Of a DNA stretch of 44,023 nucleotides, positions 1-8,923 are shown in pieces. The stretch comes from Lachnospiraceae bacterium (GTDB lineage: Bacteria; Bacillota; Clostridia; Lachnospirales; Lachnospiraceae): NCBI GenBank assembly GCA_030524665.1, contig JAUNGL010000008.1, positions 1 through 44,023 of the forward strand, in the 5' to 3' direction. Under the pieces are notes generated by a model. It worked only from the letters and a program-made list of their open reading frames with translations, had not been told where the DNA came from and ran no database searches. The stretch's first letter is position 1; every line of letters begins with the position of its first letter. Position numbers and translations under genes: made by a program.

Positions 1-156
1 TCACGGGGTAGCTGTTCCGCGAGGTGTTCAGGTGCGGTTTCGCACCTGAATCCCGTGTTTTGCGGCGCGAAATCGCATGAAATGCGATTTCTGTGCATCG
101 CGAAGCGTCGTTGCTGGTCAGACGGCTGCCATTTCGGCAGACGTGTGAACAGTAAC
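1..156 (-). repeat. Hairpin-rich interspersed repeat (MITE-like), copy 1
   Basis: Read on the minus strand, the element begins GTTACTGTTCACACGTC at 156 and ends ...GCTACCCCGTGA at the window edge. It holds three near-perfect hairpins: CTGCC/GGCAG around 128-142, GAAATCGCA/TGCGATTTC around 69-91, and AGGTGCG/CGCACCT around 31-48. The same left end recurs at 18870, and the opposite end recurs at 28551 as GTTACTATTCACGGGG. This suggests an element of about 165 bp with GTTACT(G/A)TTCAC terminal inverted repeats. It encodes no plausible protein. Confidence 0.65.
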
Positions 157-1909
157 CGATTTTCTGCATTGTCTCTGCATAGACTTCATTTTCAAGTGCC
201 TTCACACAGAATTCAAACGCTTCTTCTATCATCTCTGATTTCTGAGAGATGACAAACACATATTCCAGCTCCTTCTCTTCCAGGATCCCATACATCAGTC
301 CTCTTGGTTTTCCATCTACATCCACGATCTCAAGATTTTCTCTGCCTTCTGCCAGCGGGGTCAGCTCCGTATACCAAGAAGCGAGAAGCGTATCCAGATA
401 ATTCGTGGTCAAAATGATATCAATTCCTGCCGATGCTCTCTGCATAAAATGAGCCTGTGTCGAAACTCCTACAGTTCCACTGGACAAAGGAACCAGTTGA
501 ACCCAGATCTCTTCTCCGGAATATGTTTCTGCCGTATTCTGCATCCACTGATAAACTGGATGTTCTTCTCCCATGCCGAGATCGTCAAACGCAACCGTCA
601 ATACTCTCATTTCCTTTTGTATCACTGCCTCATCTGTCACTGCCCGGCCATCCGTTTCTGTATCTTTCAGCTGTTCCTGCTCCGAAGCAGCCGCTGCCTT
701 ATCCGAAGTCCCGCAAAATACCGCATCCGTCACTGCTTTTTGTGTACACTCCTGAAATTCTTTACTGATCTTACTGCTGGAAGTTATTTTCCTGGCTCTC
801 TCTGCATAATCAGGCTGCAATGCTTCCTCTGCCAGATCAGACGTATATACCAGCTGTGATTTCCAATACTCCCGTCCTCCTGCCGCCGGCAGATCACTCA
901 TGACGCACGGCCTGTTCGCAGAGAAGCCCTGAAATGCCCGCAACACTGCCCTCGCCTCCGCAGGCCATACAGTATTGGCATTGACTGCCACAGACTGTGT
1001 AATCACAGCACGTATTTCTCCGTCCCATGACGGTACACTCAAAAAAGCGACCTCATCTTCTTCAAACAGTGCAAAATTCTGTGCCGTCTTTGACTTGGCC
1101 AAAAAGCCGCTTCCACCAAGCAGGGCTTCTCCGGAAGAAAGCGCTTCATACGGTCCCCAAAAGCAGTCTGCATCACCGGACAGCTTCCGTATTCTGCCAA
1201 GCAGCTCTCTCAGCTCCTTTACTTCTTCTGTTTCCTCTGTCAGGCCCTGAGGCAGACAGTTCTGCTCCAACCAGTCCACTGCTGCACGGTCCTCAAACAC
1301 CAGTTTCCCGCTCTTTTCAGCCGCTGCCAGCAATGCTTCTGCAAAATTCTTCAGATCGCCATACTCCTCCGTATTCAATCCGGCTTCCGTCAGCTCTCCC
1401 TGCAGTCCGAACACCACCGGGCACTGGATGGATAAGGGCAAAATATACTGTTTTCCATCCTTCTGCCCTGCTTGCAGTGTCCCGGGCAGGTATGATGGGT
1501 TCATTCTTAAATACCGTTCTGTCATCCCCTCCAGTTCCATCAAATAACTCGATTCCATCAGAGATACCGGATCAATACCGTTTGCCTGATCCATAAAAAT
1601 CAAATCCGGACCGCTCCCTGATGCCAGCTCCGCTTCCAGTTCTGCCTGATACTGCTCTGCTGACAGGTAGCTCTTATCCACCAGATTCCAGGAGACCTCC
1701 GGAAACTCCGCCTCATATTTCGTTCCGACATTGCTTTCCGATCCACCCACATAATCGCTTAGAGCCATACGGACAATATACTCACTGTCTGAGTCTACCC
1801 ATATCGTAAGCTCCGGCGTTTCCTGTGATCCTGCCGCTGTTACAAAACTGCCTGTACAGACCATGGCAGTCAGCAAAAAAGCGTTCTTTATGTACCGATA
1901 TCTTTTTAT
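1..1909 (-). CDS. Large binding-protein-like secreted protein, non-ATG start, runs off window edge
   Basis: An uninterrupted minus-strand frame covers the whole interval and is still open at base 1. The first residues read as a signal peptide (KRYRYIKNAF, then LLTAMVCTGSFVTAAG). The codon where Met should stand is ATA (1909-1907), nine bases after a good GGAGG site; the next in-frame ATG (1864) would cut away most of the signal peptide. After the signal, PELTIWVDSDSEYI and GSGPDLIFMDQANGID resemble extracellular solute-binding proteins. A second block around 300-600 bases (RVLTVAFDDLGMG, SAGIDIILTTNYLD) looks like another binding-protein-type module, so the protein may be a tandem form. The last ~50 codons are translated repeat element. 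It could be a decaying pseudogene or a gene with a rare start. It lies downstream of the GH36 transport operon but behind a terminator. Confidence 0.6.
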   Translation of the reverse strand, partial: MKRYRYIKNAFLLTAMVCTGSFVTAAGSQETPELTIWVDSDSEYIVRMALSDYVGGSESNVGTKYEAEFPEVSWNLVDKSYLSAEQYQAELEAELASGSGPDLIFMDQANGIDPVSLMESSYLMELEGMTERYLRMNPSYLPGTLQAGQKDGKQYILPLSIQCPVVFGLQGELTEAGLNTEEYGDLKNFAEALLAAAEKSGKLVFEDRAAVDWLEQNCLPQGLTEETEEVKELRELLGRIRKLSGDADCFWGPYEALSSGEALLGGSGFLAKSKTAQNFALFEEDEVAFLSVPSWDGEIRAVITQSVAVNANTVWPAEARAVLRAFQGFSANRPCVMSDLPAAGGREYWKSQLVYTSDLAEEALQPDYAERARKITSSSKISKEFQECTQKAVTDAVFCGTSDKAAAASEQEQLKDTETDGRAVTDEAVIQKEMRVLTVAFDDLGMGEEHPVYQWMQNTAETYSGEEIWVQLVPLSSGTVGVSTQAHFMQRASAGIDIILTTNYLDTLLASWYTELTPLAEGRENLEIVDVDGKPRGLMYGILEEKELEYVFVISQKSEMIEEAFEFCVKALENEVYAETMQKIGYCSHVCRNGSRLTSNDASRCTEIAFHAISRRKTRDSGAKPHLNTSRNSYPV

Positions 1910-2221
1910 TTTAGCTTTCCTCCTTCTTCTGGTTGCCTGAGTTTGACTTGATCCCCTCCGGTGTCCTGAAATTTATATATCGAACTGTCATATATAGAAA
2001 GACTGGCGCAACGAAAAAAAGGTTGCAAAATGCAGCCTTTTTCTCGTTTCAAGCTATGCCGTCAGGGCACAAATAATGCATAAATAACGATTTCATTCAC
2101 ACTTTTTTGTGAACAGTCCAGCCTTATCGAAGTACTTCCAGAGGCAAATCCTCCTGACTCATTCATTTGAGGAAGAATCGGTCTCTTTCTGCGAAGCGCT
2201 TTTCTGCTGATACAACCTCAC
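1910..2221. other. Intergenic stretch between GH36 gene and binding-protein-like gene
   Basis: It holds the terminator at 2014-2043, the GGAGG site of the downstream frame (about 1918-1923) and AT-rich sequence (1974-2000) that may carry a weak promoter, though I find no convincing -35/-10 pair. No open frame of interest is seen. Confidence 0.5.
2014..2043 (-). terminator. Intrinsic terminator after the GH36 operon
   Basis: On the minus strand AAAAAGG-cTGCA, a TTT loop and TGCA-aCC are followed by seven T residues. It is placed to end the transport/GH36 transcript before the next binding-protein-like frame. Confidence 0.75.
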
Positions 2222-4120
2222 TTATTTCAGATTTTTCCACAGATTTGTTCTGTCAATGCAGATTTCTTCCTGTGTAGATAACAGAAGAAGACGGCATCCA
2301 TGCGGCGGAAGCTCCACAACCAGTCTTCCCTTCCACAGTTCTTCCCTCTCTCCCGTATCAAACCGGAAGGCTTTCCATTCTCCGGAAAAACCGAGTTCTT
2401 CCAATGTATACGTCTCTTTCAGGGATTCTTCGGTCCGGTTCAGGATGTAGACCAGTCCCTTTCCGCCCTCTTTGTGGATCATGACGATTTCCGGGCGCTC
2501 TTCGGAGAGGAACGGCAGCGAAGGCTTCCTTCTGCTCTCATCCGGCTGGATAAAGCGGAACAGCTCCCGCCGCTCCTCCGCCAACAGATGCAGTGGATCT
2601 GATGTATAAATGCAGCTCCCTGACACCGCAGCAAGCAGCGCAAGGCTGTGAATTTCGCGCTCGTCTAATCGGATATGGAAATCCCGGAGCATGACGGAAT
2701 CCGGATCGGTCTGATAATAGTTGTGGTTCGCATAATTATTTTCGGTCAGGCACCTCAGCAGGTTCTGCGGACCGAAATCTCCATCCCAGCTTGAGCCTAT
2801 ATCACCACCGATTCGCATTCCATCCGCATATCCGACAAAGGGCAGAAACGGAGCTGTACATCCCTGCCAGTAACTTTCCTCCCCGATCGCTTCGCGGACT
2901 ACCTGCAGAAAATCACGGAAGTATTCTACCGATGTCTTTCCCGGCGTATAACGCCTGACACGACTGCTGTCCTGCAATCCCCACATCATAAAATCCGTTT
3001 TGAACATCACTGCACCCCACCTGCGCAGTGTCGCAAATATATTTCGCAGATATTCCATTGCATCTGGGTGCGAAGTATCCAGAACATAATATTCCTCATC
3101 CTGATACCCCCACGGTTTGGGCTCATTATCTGTAATCCATGGACGCAGCGGAAACCCATCACAATCATACAGAATCCAGTCCGGATGTTCCTGATACAAC
3201 CGGCTTCGGTTTCCCACCATAAACGGCCCCAGCCAGATTCCCGGCTGGCAGCCTGCTTCCCTGATCTCCCTGAAGGCGGTCTCCAACCCTTCCTGAAATC
3301 TCTCATTCATAATCAGCCAATCACCCGCTGAAGCAAAGCTCCCTGCATCAATTTGAAAATACCGGATGGGAATCTGGGGCTTGAACTGTTTCAATCCGGC
3401 CAGATATTCTCTCATCTGAGCCATATCAAAATTGTGGTAGCAATAGTACCAGGAGCCCCAGTGATATGCTGGAGGCATACATAGTCTCGCATTCATATTT
3501 TTCCCTATTTCCGCAGCGGCCTGTTCCAGTCCTTCTTCGACCGTGTCAGTCACAAGGAGCTTCACCGGAGCAAACGCCACCTGTTCCCCATTGGTCTTCT
3601 CCAGTCTTGCACCGCAGGAGAGCTTTAACTCTGTTTCCCCGCTTCCTCCTGCTCCGGCACAGGGCTCCAGTTCAAATATGGTCGCATATCGATCATGCAT
3701 CACAGAATATATCGTAAGCGCGCAGGTTCCATAGTCCAGAACACACAGCCCATAGCTCCTGATTTTTCCCTTTTCCACCAGACTTTCTAATAAATAATAA
3801 CCGCTATCTCCGCACATCCTCTCCGCCGCCTGATAAACTCCCTTTACCTTAATCCCAGCCTGATACAAAAAGAAAAACGTATGTATCTTTCTCTGCCAAT
3901 TCCGCAATTCAAACAGCAGCTCTACACTCTTTTCTGTCTCCGCTCCTATGCTTCCGTATATCTCTCCATCCGCAGTTTTCCAAAAAACTTCTTCTTCTGT
4001 CCGTATCATCTCCTGCACATGAATACTGCAGCCGTCAATCCCCGGATACATATTCTGAATCAGACCAGTTTCCTCATCACTGACGGAAATACTCCCGTCC
4101 ATTCCAATCATGCCTCTCAT
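2222..4120 (-). CDS. GH36-family alpha-galactosidase-like glycoside hydrolase
   Basis: A 632-aa cytoplasmic enzyme without a signal peptide. The N-terminal ~220 residues look like the beta-sandwich of clan GH-D enzymes; a TIM barrel follows from about residue 225 (HWGSWYYCY). The nucleophile is predicted as Asp376 in FKTDFMMW and the acid/base as Asp440 in MRIGGDIGSSW, the usual GH36 pair. Known GH36 members release terminal alpha-galactosyl units or relatives from oligosaccharides; the exact substrate cannot be read here. The start is fixed by TAGGAGGG eight bases upstream. It lies 12 bases after the second permease gene and is the last gene of the transport operon, so it probably cleaves the imported sugar inside the cell. 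Confidence 0.88.
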   Translation of the reverse strand: MRGMIGMDGSISVSDEETGLIQNMYPGIDGCSIHVQEMIRTEEEVFWKTADGEIYGSIGAETEKSVELLFELRNWQRKIHTFFFLYQAGIKVKGVYQAAERMCGDSGYYLLESLVEKGKIRSYGLCVLDYGTCALTIYSVMHDRYATIFELEPCAGAGGSGETELKLSCGARLEKTNGEQVAFAPVKLLVTDTVEEGLEQAAAEIGKNMNARLCMPPAYHWGSWYYCYHNFDMAQMREYLAGLKQFKPQIPIRYFQIDAGSFASAGDWLIMNERFQEGLETAFREIREAGCQPGIWLGPFMVGNRSRLYQEHPDWILYDCDGFPLRPWITDNEPKPWGYQDEEYYVLDTSHPDAMEYLRNIFATLRRWGAVMFKTDFMMWGLQDSSRVRRYTPGKTSVEYFRDFLQVVREAIGEESYWQGCTAPFLPFVGYADGMRIGGDIGSSWDGDFGPQNLLRCLTENNYANHNYYQTDPDSVMLRDFHIRLDEREIHSLALLAAVSGSCIYTSDPLHLLAEERRELFRFIQPDESRRKPSLPFLSEERPEIVMIHKEGGKGLVYILNRTEESLKETYTLEELGFSGEWKAFRFDTGEREELWKGRLVVELPPHGCRLLLLSTQEEICIDRTNLWKNLK

Positions 4121-4132
4121 TTTTATTCCCTC

Positions 4133-4966
4133 CTATCCCTTGATTCCCGAAAAGGTGATGCCCTCGATAAAATACCTTTGTGCTATGAAGTACACTGTAA
4201 TCATCGGCAGGGTGATCACAGTAGCCAGCGCCATCAAAAGATTCCATTCACTGTTGTGCTGCCCCATAAAATTCTGCAGAGCCAAAGAAACTGTTTTCAG
4301 GTTCTTCTTATCCAGATACAGCAGCGGTCCCATAAAGTCATTCCAGGTTCCCATAAAAGTAAATACCCCTACCGTGCACATGACAGGTTTGGACATTGGA
4401 AGAATTATCTTCCAGTAAATTGTAAAATAATTTGCGCCATCCACCAACGCCGCTTCATCATAATCCTTTGGTATCCCGGCATAAAACTGTCTGACCAGAA
4501 ATACATTGAATGCATTCCCGAAAAAGCAAGGCAGCGTCAGCGGAATGAACGTATTGTACGCGCCTACCCGCTGCCAGATAAGAAACTGCGGAATCATCAA
4601 TACAGTCTGTGGAATCATCATCGTCGACAGCAGCAATGCAAACCAGATATTTCGCCCTCTGAATTTCAGCCGTGCAAACCCAAACGCAATGAAACTGGAG
4701 CTCAGAATACTCCCCGCCATATTGATCAGCACAATAACGACCGAGTTCAGAAAATACCTTGCAAATGGCGCCCGTGCAAATGCATCCCTGAAATTGTCTA
4801 AATTCACATGTGATGGCAGCCATTGTATCGGGACAGTCATGATCTCACGCTTGCTCATGAAGGAACTGCGCACCATCCAGTAAAACGGAAACAACATCAT
4901 CAACGAAAACACGATCAGCAAAAGATAGGCTATGAGTTTTTTTCTGTTCTTCTTTTTCATCGTCAT
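4133..4966 (-). CDS. Carbohydrate ABC transporter permease, MalG/CUT1 type
   Basis: A 277-aa inner-membrane protein with six predicted membrane segments, beginning with LIAYLLLIVFSLMMLFPFYW. The cytoplasmic ATPase-contact (EAA) loop is visible as DEAALVDGANYFTIYWKIIL, and the C-terminus IEGITFSGIKG is typical of this family. It pairs with the permease encoded just upstream, and its ATG overlaps that gene's TGA by four bases (ATGA), indicating translational coupling. No ATPase gene is present in the operon. As in many Firmicute CUT1 systems, a shared MsmX-type ATPase encoded elsewhere probably energises it (inference). Confidence 0.93.
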   Translation of the reverse strand: MTMKKKNRKKLIAYLLLIVFSLMMLFPFYWMVRSSFMSKREIMTVPIQWLPSHVNLDNFRDAFARAPFARYFLNSVVIVLINMAGSILSSSFIAFGFARLKFRGRNIWFALLLSTMMIPQTVLMIPQFLIWQRVGAYNTFIPLTLPCFFGNAFNVFLVRQFYAGIPKDYDEAALVDGANYFTIYWKIILPMSKPVMCTVGVFTFMGTWNDFMGPLLYLDKKNLKTVSLALQNFMGQHNSEWNLLMALATVITLPMITVYFIAQRYFIEGITFSGIKG

Positions 4967-5862
4967 TCTCCATTCTCATAAATCACCCATCGGTCAGATG
5001 ACTTGAACACAATCGCAGTCAAGGCTGCAATGATTACAAATAAAACCCATGACATAGCCGCCGAATATCCCATTCTCGACTGTTTAAAAGCGGTTCGATA
5101 GACAAGAAGGGAATAAAAGAGACTCGCATTGGCAGGGCCACCGTCGGTCATAATGTAGGATTGCGTGAATGTCTGCATACTGTTGATGATTGCCATAACG
5201 AAATTGTAAAATATGATCGGGGTCATCAATGGTACTGTAATGCTCTTAAATCTGGCAAGCCCGCCGGCCCCATCCAGTTCTGCCGCTTCATATAGTTCCC
5301 TCGATATTCCCTGCAGTCCCGCCAGATAGATCACAACTGTATTTCCTGCCGCCCAGACTGCCATTACTGCAAGTGCTGGAATGACCTCTCTGGGACTGAA
5401 TATAAAGTCATGTGTTCTTCCGCCAAACATTCGGATTATACTGTTCAGCAGTCCATACATTGGATTATACAGATACATCCAGATTGCAGAACTGGCTACT
5501 ACCGGTACGATTGACGGAATATAAAATATAGTGCGAAATACCGACATTCCCTTTACCCTCGTATTCAACAGCACCGCAATTAATAACGGAATGCAGGTCA
5601 CCAGCGGAACACTTAACAATGTGTAGTACAAGGTCACCTGAAGTGCCTTAAAAACGAGAGGTTCCTGCAGCAGCTCCACATAATTTTTTAATCCTGCAAA
5701 CACCTTTGGGGTAATCACATCCCAATCTGTAAAACTGATTCCCAGACTGAAGAGCATCGGCCCGAAGTTGAAGCAGAACAGCCCGATAATTGCCGGTCCA
5801 ATAAAAAAATATCCCCATCTCGACTGTGTTTTTTCTTTCGCTGTCCTCTTTTTTGGCTTCAT
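4963..5862 (-). CDS. Carbohydrate ABC transporter permease, MalF/CUT1 type
   Basis: A 299-aa membrane permease with an N-terminal transmembrane segment (YFFIGPAIIGLFCFNFGPML) and the EAA loop YEAAELDGAGGLARFKSITV. The longer frame opens at 5904, but an AAGATGGAGG site ends eight bases before the ATG at 5862, so the protein should begin MKPKKRTAKEK. It lies between the binding protein and the MalG-type permease. A hairpin terminator in the 5' gap (5903-5943) should lower its expression relative to the binding protein. Confidence 0.93.
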   Translation of the reverse strand: MKPKKRTAKEKTQSRWGYFFIGPAIIGLFCFNFGPMLFSLGISFTDWDVITPKVFAGLKNYVELLQEPLVFKALQVTLYYTLLSVPLVTCIPLLIAVLLNTRVKGMSVFRTIFYIPSIVPVVASSAIWMYLYNPMYGLLNSIIRMFGGRTHDFIFSPREVIPALAVMAVWAAGNTVVIYLAGLQGISRELYEAAELDGAGGLARFKSITVPLMTPIIFYNFVMAIINSMQTFTQSYIMTDGGPANASLFYSLLVYRTAFKQSRMGYSAAMSWVLFVIIAALTAIVFKSSDRWVIYENGE

Positions 5863-5902
5863 ATGGTCTCTTACCTCCATCTTTCGTCCTGTATTTGGGT
5901 GC

Positions 5903-5943
5903 AAAAAAAGCCCGGCCTAACATGACCTTAAGCCAGGCTTTTT
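5903..5943 (-). terminator. Intra-operon attenuating terminator between binding protein and permeases
   Basis: On the minus strand AAAAAGCCTGGCTTAA pairs with TTAGGCCGGGCTTTTTTT around a short loop. It lies only a few bases after the binding-protein stop codon and about 40 bases before the permease start. This is the usual layout for making much more binding protein than permease. Confidence 0.8.
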
Positions 5944-5947
5944 ATAT

Positions 5948-7321
5948 TTATTTCCAGTACCCTTCTATCACATCTGAAAGATCCAGAGGTGTGAGAGCTT
6001 CCTCCGCCGTCATCTCGTTAAGCCATACATTGTCAAGTGCCGGTACAACCATATTATCCATAATAGTCGGGAAATTCTTTACGCGTACATTATCACCCAG
6101 TACCGTCGTATCAGCCTGAAGAATACTCTTGATAGCGGTACAGATGTCCGTGGCATCCAGTCTGGAATAGGTGGATATCCACTTCTCTTCATTCTCTCCT
6201 CCGTCAAATACCGCCAGCGTGTGTGGAAATCCTCCCAAAGATACATCGTCATGATCAATCGCTGTCTGTATCGAATTATTGTAATTCGTAAAATACTGAT
6301 AAAATTCGAAAACCTCCGCGCGATCGGCTGCTTCCGGAGACATACAGAGTCCGGTAGCCCAACTTATATTGGCAGCCTGACGAAATGCCGGAATTGTAGC
6401 CACTCCAACATCAAATCCTTCGCTTGTATAATCACTGAGTGACCATCCTCCACCGATCACCATGGCAACCTGCCCATTCATCAGCATCGTAGGCTCATCT
6501 GAAAATGCCCCAGCTGCCATCGCTTTTGACGGGGCACAGTGAATCTTATTTCCGAGATCAGCGATACTCTGTATCACTTCAATTCCAGCCTCCTGACCGA
6601 TTCCAAATTCTGTACCGTCCTCATTCAGAACCCCTGTACCGTTCGTATGAAGCAACGCGATAAATCTGGCCCAGTCCGTCGGCATCATGGTTCCATAGAC
6701 TACGATATCATCCGGGTCAAAATCAGTGTCATCCGGACTGTTTCCTTTTCTGTCCTTTGTCATCTTTTTCGCTGCATTCACAAATTCTTCCCACGTCCAT
6801 GGATCCGATGCATCCAGTGAAGGAAACTCAATTCCGCTCTCCCTCAATAATTCTTTGTTATAATACAGCAACATGGTTGTACAGTTATAACTTACCGTCC
6901 ATATATGCCCGTCAGATGAAAAAATCGTTGGTTCAATCGCCACATCAGATGGATTGATACCTGCCGCCTCGTACAGCGGCGCCAGGTCGAGAATTGCTCC
7001 TTTCTCGCCCCACTCAAATACATTTCCCTCTGGGAGATTAAAAATATCCGGCAGACTATTCGCCGCTGCCATTGTATTCATCTTGCTCAGATACTCTGCA
7101 TATGGAATATAGTTCTCTTCAATATCCACATCCGGATGCTCTTTCTCATACTGTGCCACCATCGCCCGGTCAAATTCCTGTTCCGCTCCATCCGCCCACA
7201 TATAGAACGTAACCACTTTTTTCTCTGAATTTCCTTCCGCCTTACACATAAGTGTTCCAGTTCCAACTGCAGAACCTGTCATGCATACTGCTGTCAATAA
7301 AGCCACCATTCTTTTTTTCAT
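5948..7321 (-). CDS. Extracellular sugar-binding protein of the ABC transporter
   Basis: A 457-aa secreted solute-binding protein, family 1 (CUT1). It has an N-terminal signal peptide (MKKRMVALLTAVCMTGSAVG); a cysteine follows at LTAVC, but it is not a canonical lipobox, so lipid anchoring is uncertain. Characteristic stretches are VVTFYMWADGAEQEFDRAM, YEKEHPDVDIEENYIPYAEY and NGQVAMVIGGGWSLSDY. It should capture an oligosaccharide and deliver it to the two permeases encoded next. The ribosome site is GAAAGGAGAAAG. The promoter upstream has a good -10 and a poor -35, plus two direct repeats, so expression probably needs the response regulator encoded just upstream. Confidence 0.93.
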   Translation of the reverse strand: MKKRMVALLTAVCMTGSAVGTGTLMCKAEGNSEKKVVTFYMWADGAEQEFDRAMVAQYEKEHPDVDIEENYIPYAEYLSKMNTMAAANSLPDIFNLPEGNVFEWGEKGAILDLAPLYEAAGINPSDVAIEPTIFSSDGHIWTVSYNCTTMLLYYNKELLRESGIEFPSLDASDPWTWEEFVNAAKKMTKDRKGNSPDDTDFDPDDIVVYGTMMPTDWARFIALLHTNGTGVLNEDGTEFGIGQEAGIEVIQSIADLGNKIHCAPSKAMAAGAFSDEPTMLMNGQVAMVIGGGWSLSDYTSEGFDVGVATIPAFRQAANISWATGLCMSPEAADRAEVFEFYQYFTNYNNSIQTAIDHDDVSLGGFPHTLAVFDGGENEEKWISTYSRLDATDICTAIKSILQADTTVLGDNVRVKNFPTIMDNMVVPALDNVWLNEMTAEEALTPLDLSDVIEGYWK

Positions 7322-7366
7322 AAAGCACTTTCTCCTTTCATTCCTGTTTTGTTTTCTGATAGCTTT

Positions 7367-7425
7367 ATTATATTTGCCGGTCCGCTTTCATTCTAGCACA
7401 ATACTATTGACTATTTAGCACAATA
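7367..7425 (-). promoter_or_regulatory. Activator-dependent promoter with two direct-repeat operator sites
   Basis: The -10 box is TATAAT (7372-7367 on the minus strand), with no good -35 at the right distance. Upstream are two identical TATTGTGCTA sequences (plus-strand tagcacaata at 7394-7403 and 7416-7425) with a period of 22 bp, about two helical turns, centred near -40 and -62. This is the geometry expected for a dimeric AraC-type activator. The upstream copy ends right beside the stop codon of the response-regulator gene. Confidence 0.7.
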
Positions 7426-8922
7426 TTATCCGCAGGAATTCCGGTATTCTCTGGGTGAAACACCATATACTTTCCGGAAGCTCCTTGCAAAATAATTCTG
7501 ATCATTGTATCCGACCATCTGCGCAATCTCCAGAATTGAATAATCCGATGTCTCCAACAGCTCCTTCGACTTTCTCAGCCTAATATCCTCTAGGTATTGC
7601 ATGACAGTACAGTTTTTTTTCTCCTTAAATCTCCTGGCCAGATACGTCGGCACTACAAAAAACTCATCTGCCAGATTCTTGAGGCTGATTTCTTCCCGAT
7701 AATTCCGTTCCATATACTGTACGGTTCTATCCACAAGATCGCATCTGGATGAAATAAGCAGCATTTTCTGATTCAACTCAGCAGCATAATCTACCAGACC
7801 TTTCATTAAATCCTTTCTGGTCTTGTATGCAGACACGGCAAACGGAAAAAGCTCCTGCCGTATCTGTGCCGGAAGCGGCAGACCATACTTCATATATTTA
7901 TTTGCCATGACCATAACCATAGACTGATAAACCTGCTTCAGAAGATGTGCGTACCTGACATCCGCAAAAACCCGATTCAGGACGGAACTGATGCAGTCCT
8001 TATATTTATTCTCTCTGGCATTCTCCAGCGCCGCACTAAACGCACTGTAAGAAATACTGAGTTTCTGATTTTCCATCTCCCTAAGCCTCATCACCCGCTC
8101 ATCCACATGGTAAAAACGCAGATTCAGCATATCCTCAAACCGGGCGATCAATTCCTCTGGATTCTGATATTTTCCACTGAAATATATAATCTGTGATGCC
8201 TCCCGGAAGTTCTCACTTTCGCCGATCTGACAGATCTCTTTCCCGTTCATTATCTGGTTCTCCCTGAACAAAAGAAGGATATCCGGCACCTCATTACCAA
8301 ATGCTACAGCCTGCCAGTCTGATTTCTGATCCGCCATCCCGCCATCTTCGGTGAAAACATCATGTGAGGGAATACCTGTCCGTTTTTTCAGTGTTTTCAG
8401 GAATATTCCGGTCTCTCTCACCGCCTGCTGCTTTCTGACCAGCAAACATGTTCCGCAAAATACATCTTTGATTCCGCTTTCCAGAAAATCTGACCAAAGC
8501 CAGACGTCCGTTTTTTCCTCCTGTCCCGCTTTTGTCCGGTCCGTTTCCAACTGCTGATACACCTCCCGAATCATTTCGTTGAATTCCTGCTGCAAGATCG
8601 TTTTTTTGATATAATTTACGACTCCCAGACGAATCGCTCTCTTCATATATGCAAAATCGTCATACCCGCTGATAATCACAAAGCGTGTCTTTGTATCACT
8701 GTCCTGTTTTTTCACTCTCTCGATGAAATCCAGGCCGTCAATCATCGGCATATTGATGTCCACAAAAAAGAGATCCGGCCGCTGCTCTTCGTAGATCATT
8801 TGGGCTTCCAGGCCATTTACTGCTGTTCCGGCAATCTCGAACTCGATCTGGCAATTTGCGATTCTCTGTATGATGCTTTTCTGCACATAAATCTCATCAT
8901 CTGCTATACATACACGATACAT
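7426..8922 (-). CDS. AraC-type response regulator (YesN-like)
   Basis: A 498-aa cytoplasmic transcription regulator. The N-terminal receiver domain (about 1-120) has the acidic pair Asp8/Asp9, phospho-acceptor Asp55 in FFVDINMPMIDG, and a conserved Lys near the end of the domain. A long middle linker of about 270 residues follows. The last ~100 residues are a double helix-turn-helix of AraC type (EISLKNLADEFFVVPTYLAR; ILEIAQMVGYNDQNYFARSF). The ATG at 8922 is one base past the kinase stop codon and follows AGGCGAGGG. It very probably activates the transporter operon through the direct repeats at 7394-7425. Confidence 0.92.
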   Translation of the reverse strand: MYRVCIADDEIYVQKSIIQRIANCQIEFEIAGTAVNGLEAQMIYEEQRPDLFFVDINMPMIDGLDFIERVKKQDSDTKTRFVIISGYDDFAYMKRAIRLGVVNYIKKTILQQEFNEMIREVYQQLETDRTKAGQEEKTDVWLWSDFLESGIKDVFCGTCLLVRKQQAVRETGIFLKTLKKRTGIPSHDVFTEDGGMADQKSDWQAVAFGNEVPDILLLFRENQIMNGKEICQIGESENFREASQIIYFSGKYQNPEELIARFEDMLNLRFYHVDERVMRLREMENQKLSISYSAFSAALENARENKYKDCISSVLNRVFADVRYAHLLKQVYQSMVMVMANKYMKYGLPLPAQIRQELFPFAVSAYKTRKDLMKGLVDYAAELNQKMLLISSRCDLVDRTVQYMERNYREEISLKNLADEFFVVPTYLARRFKEKKNCTVMQYLEDIRLRKSKELLETSDYSILEIAQMVGYNDQNYFARSFRKVYGVSPREYRNSCG

Positions 8923-8923
8923 T

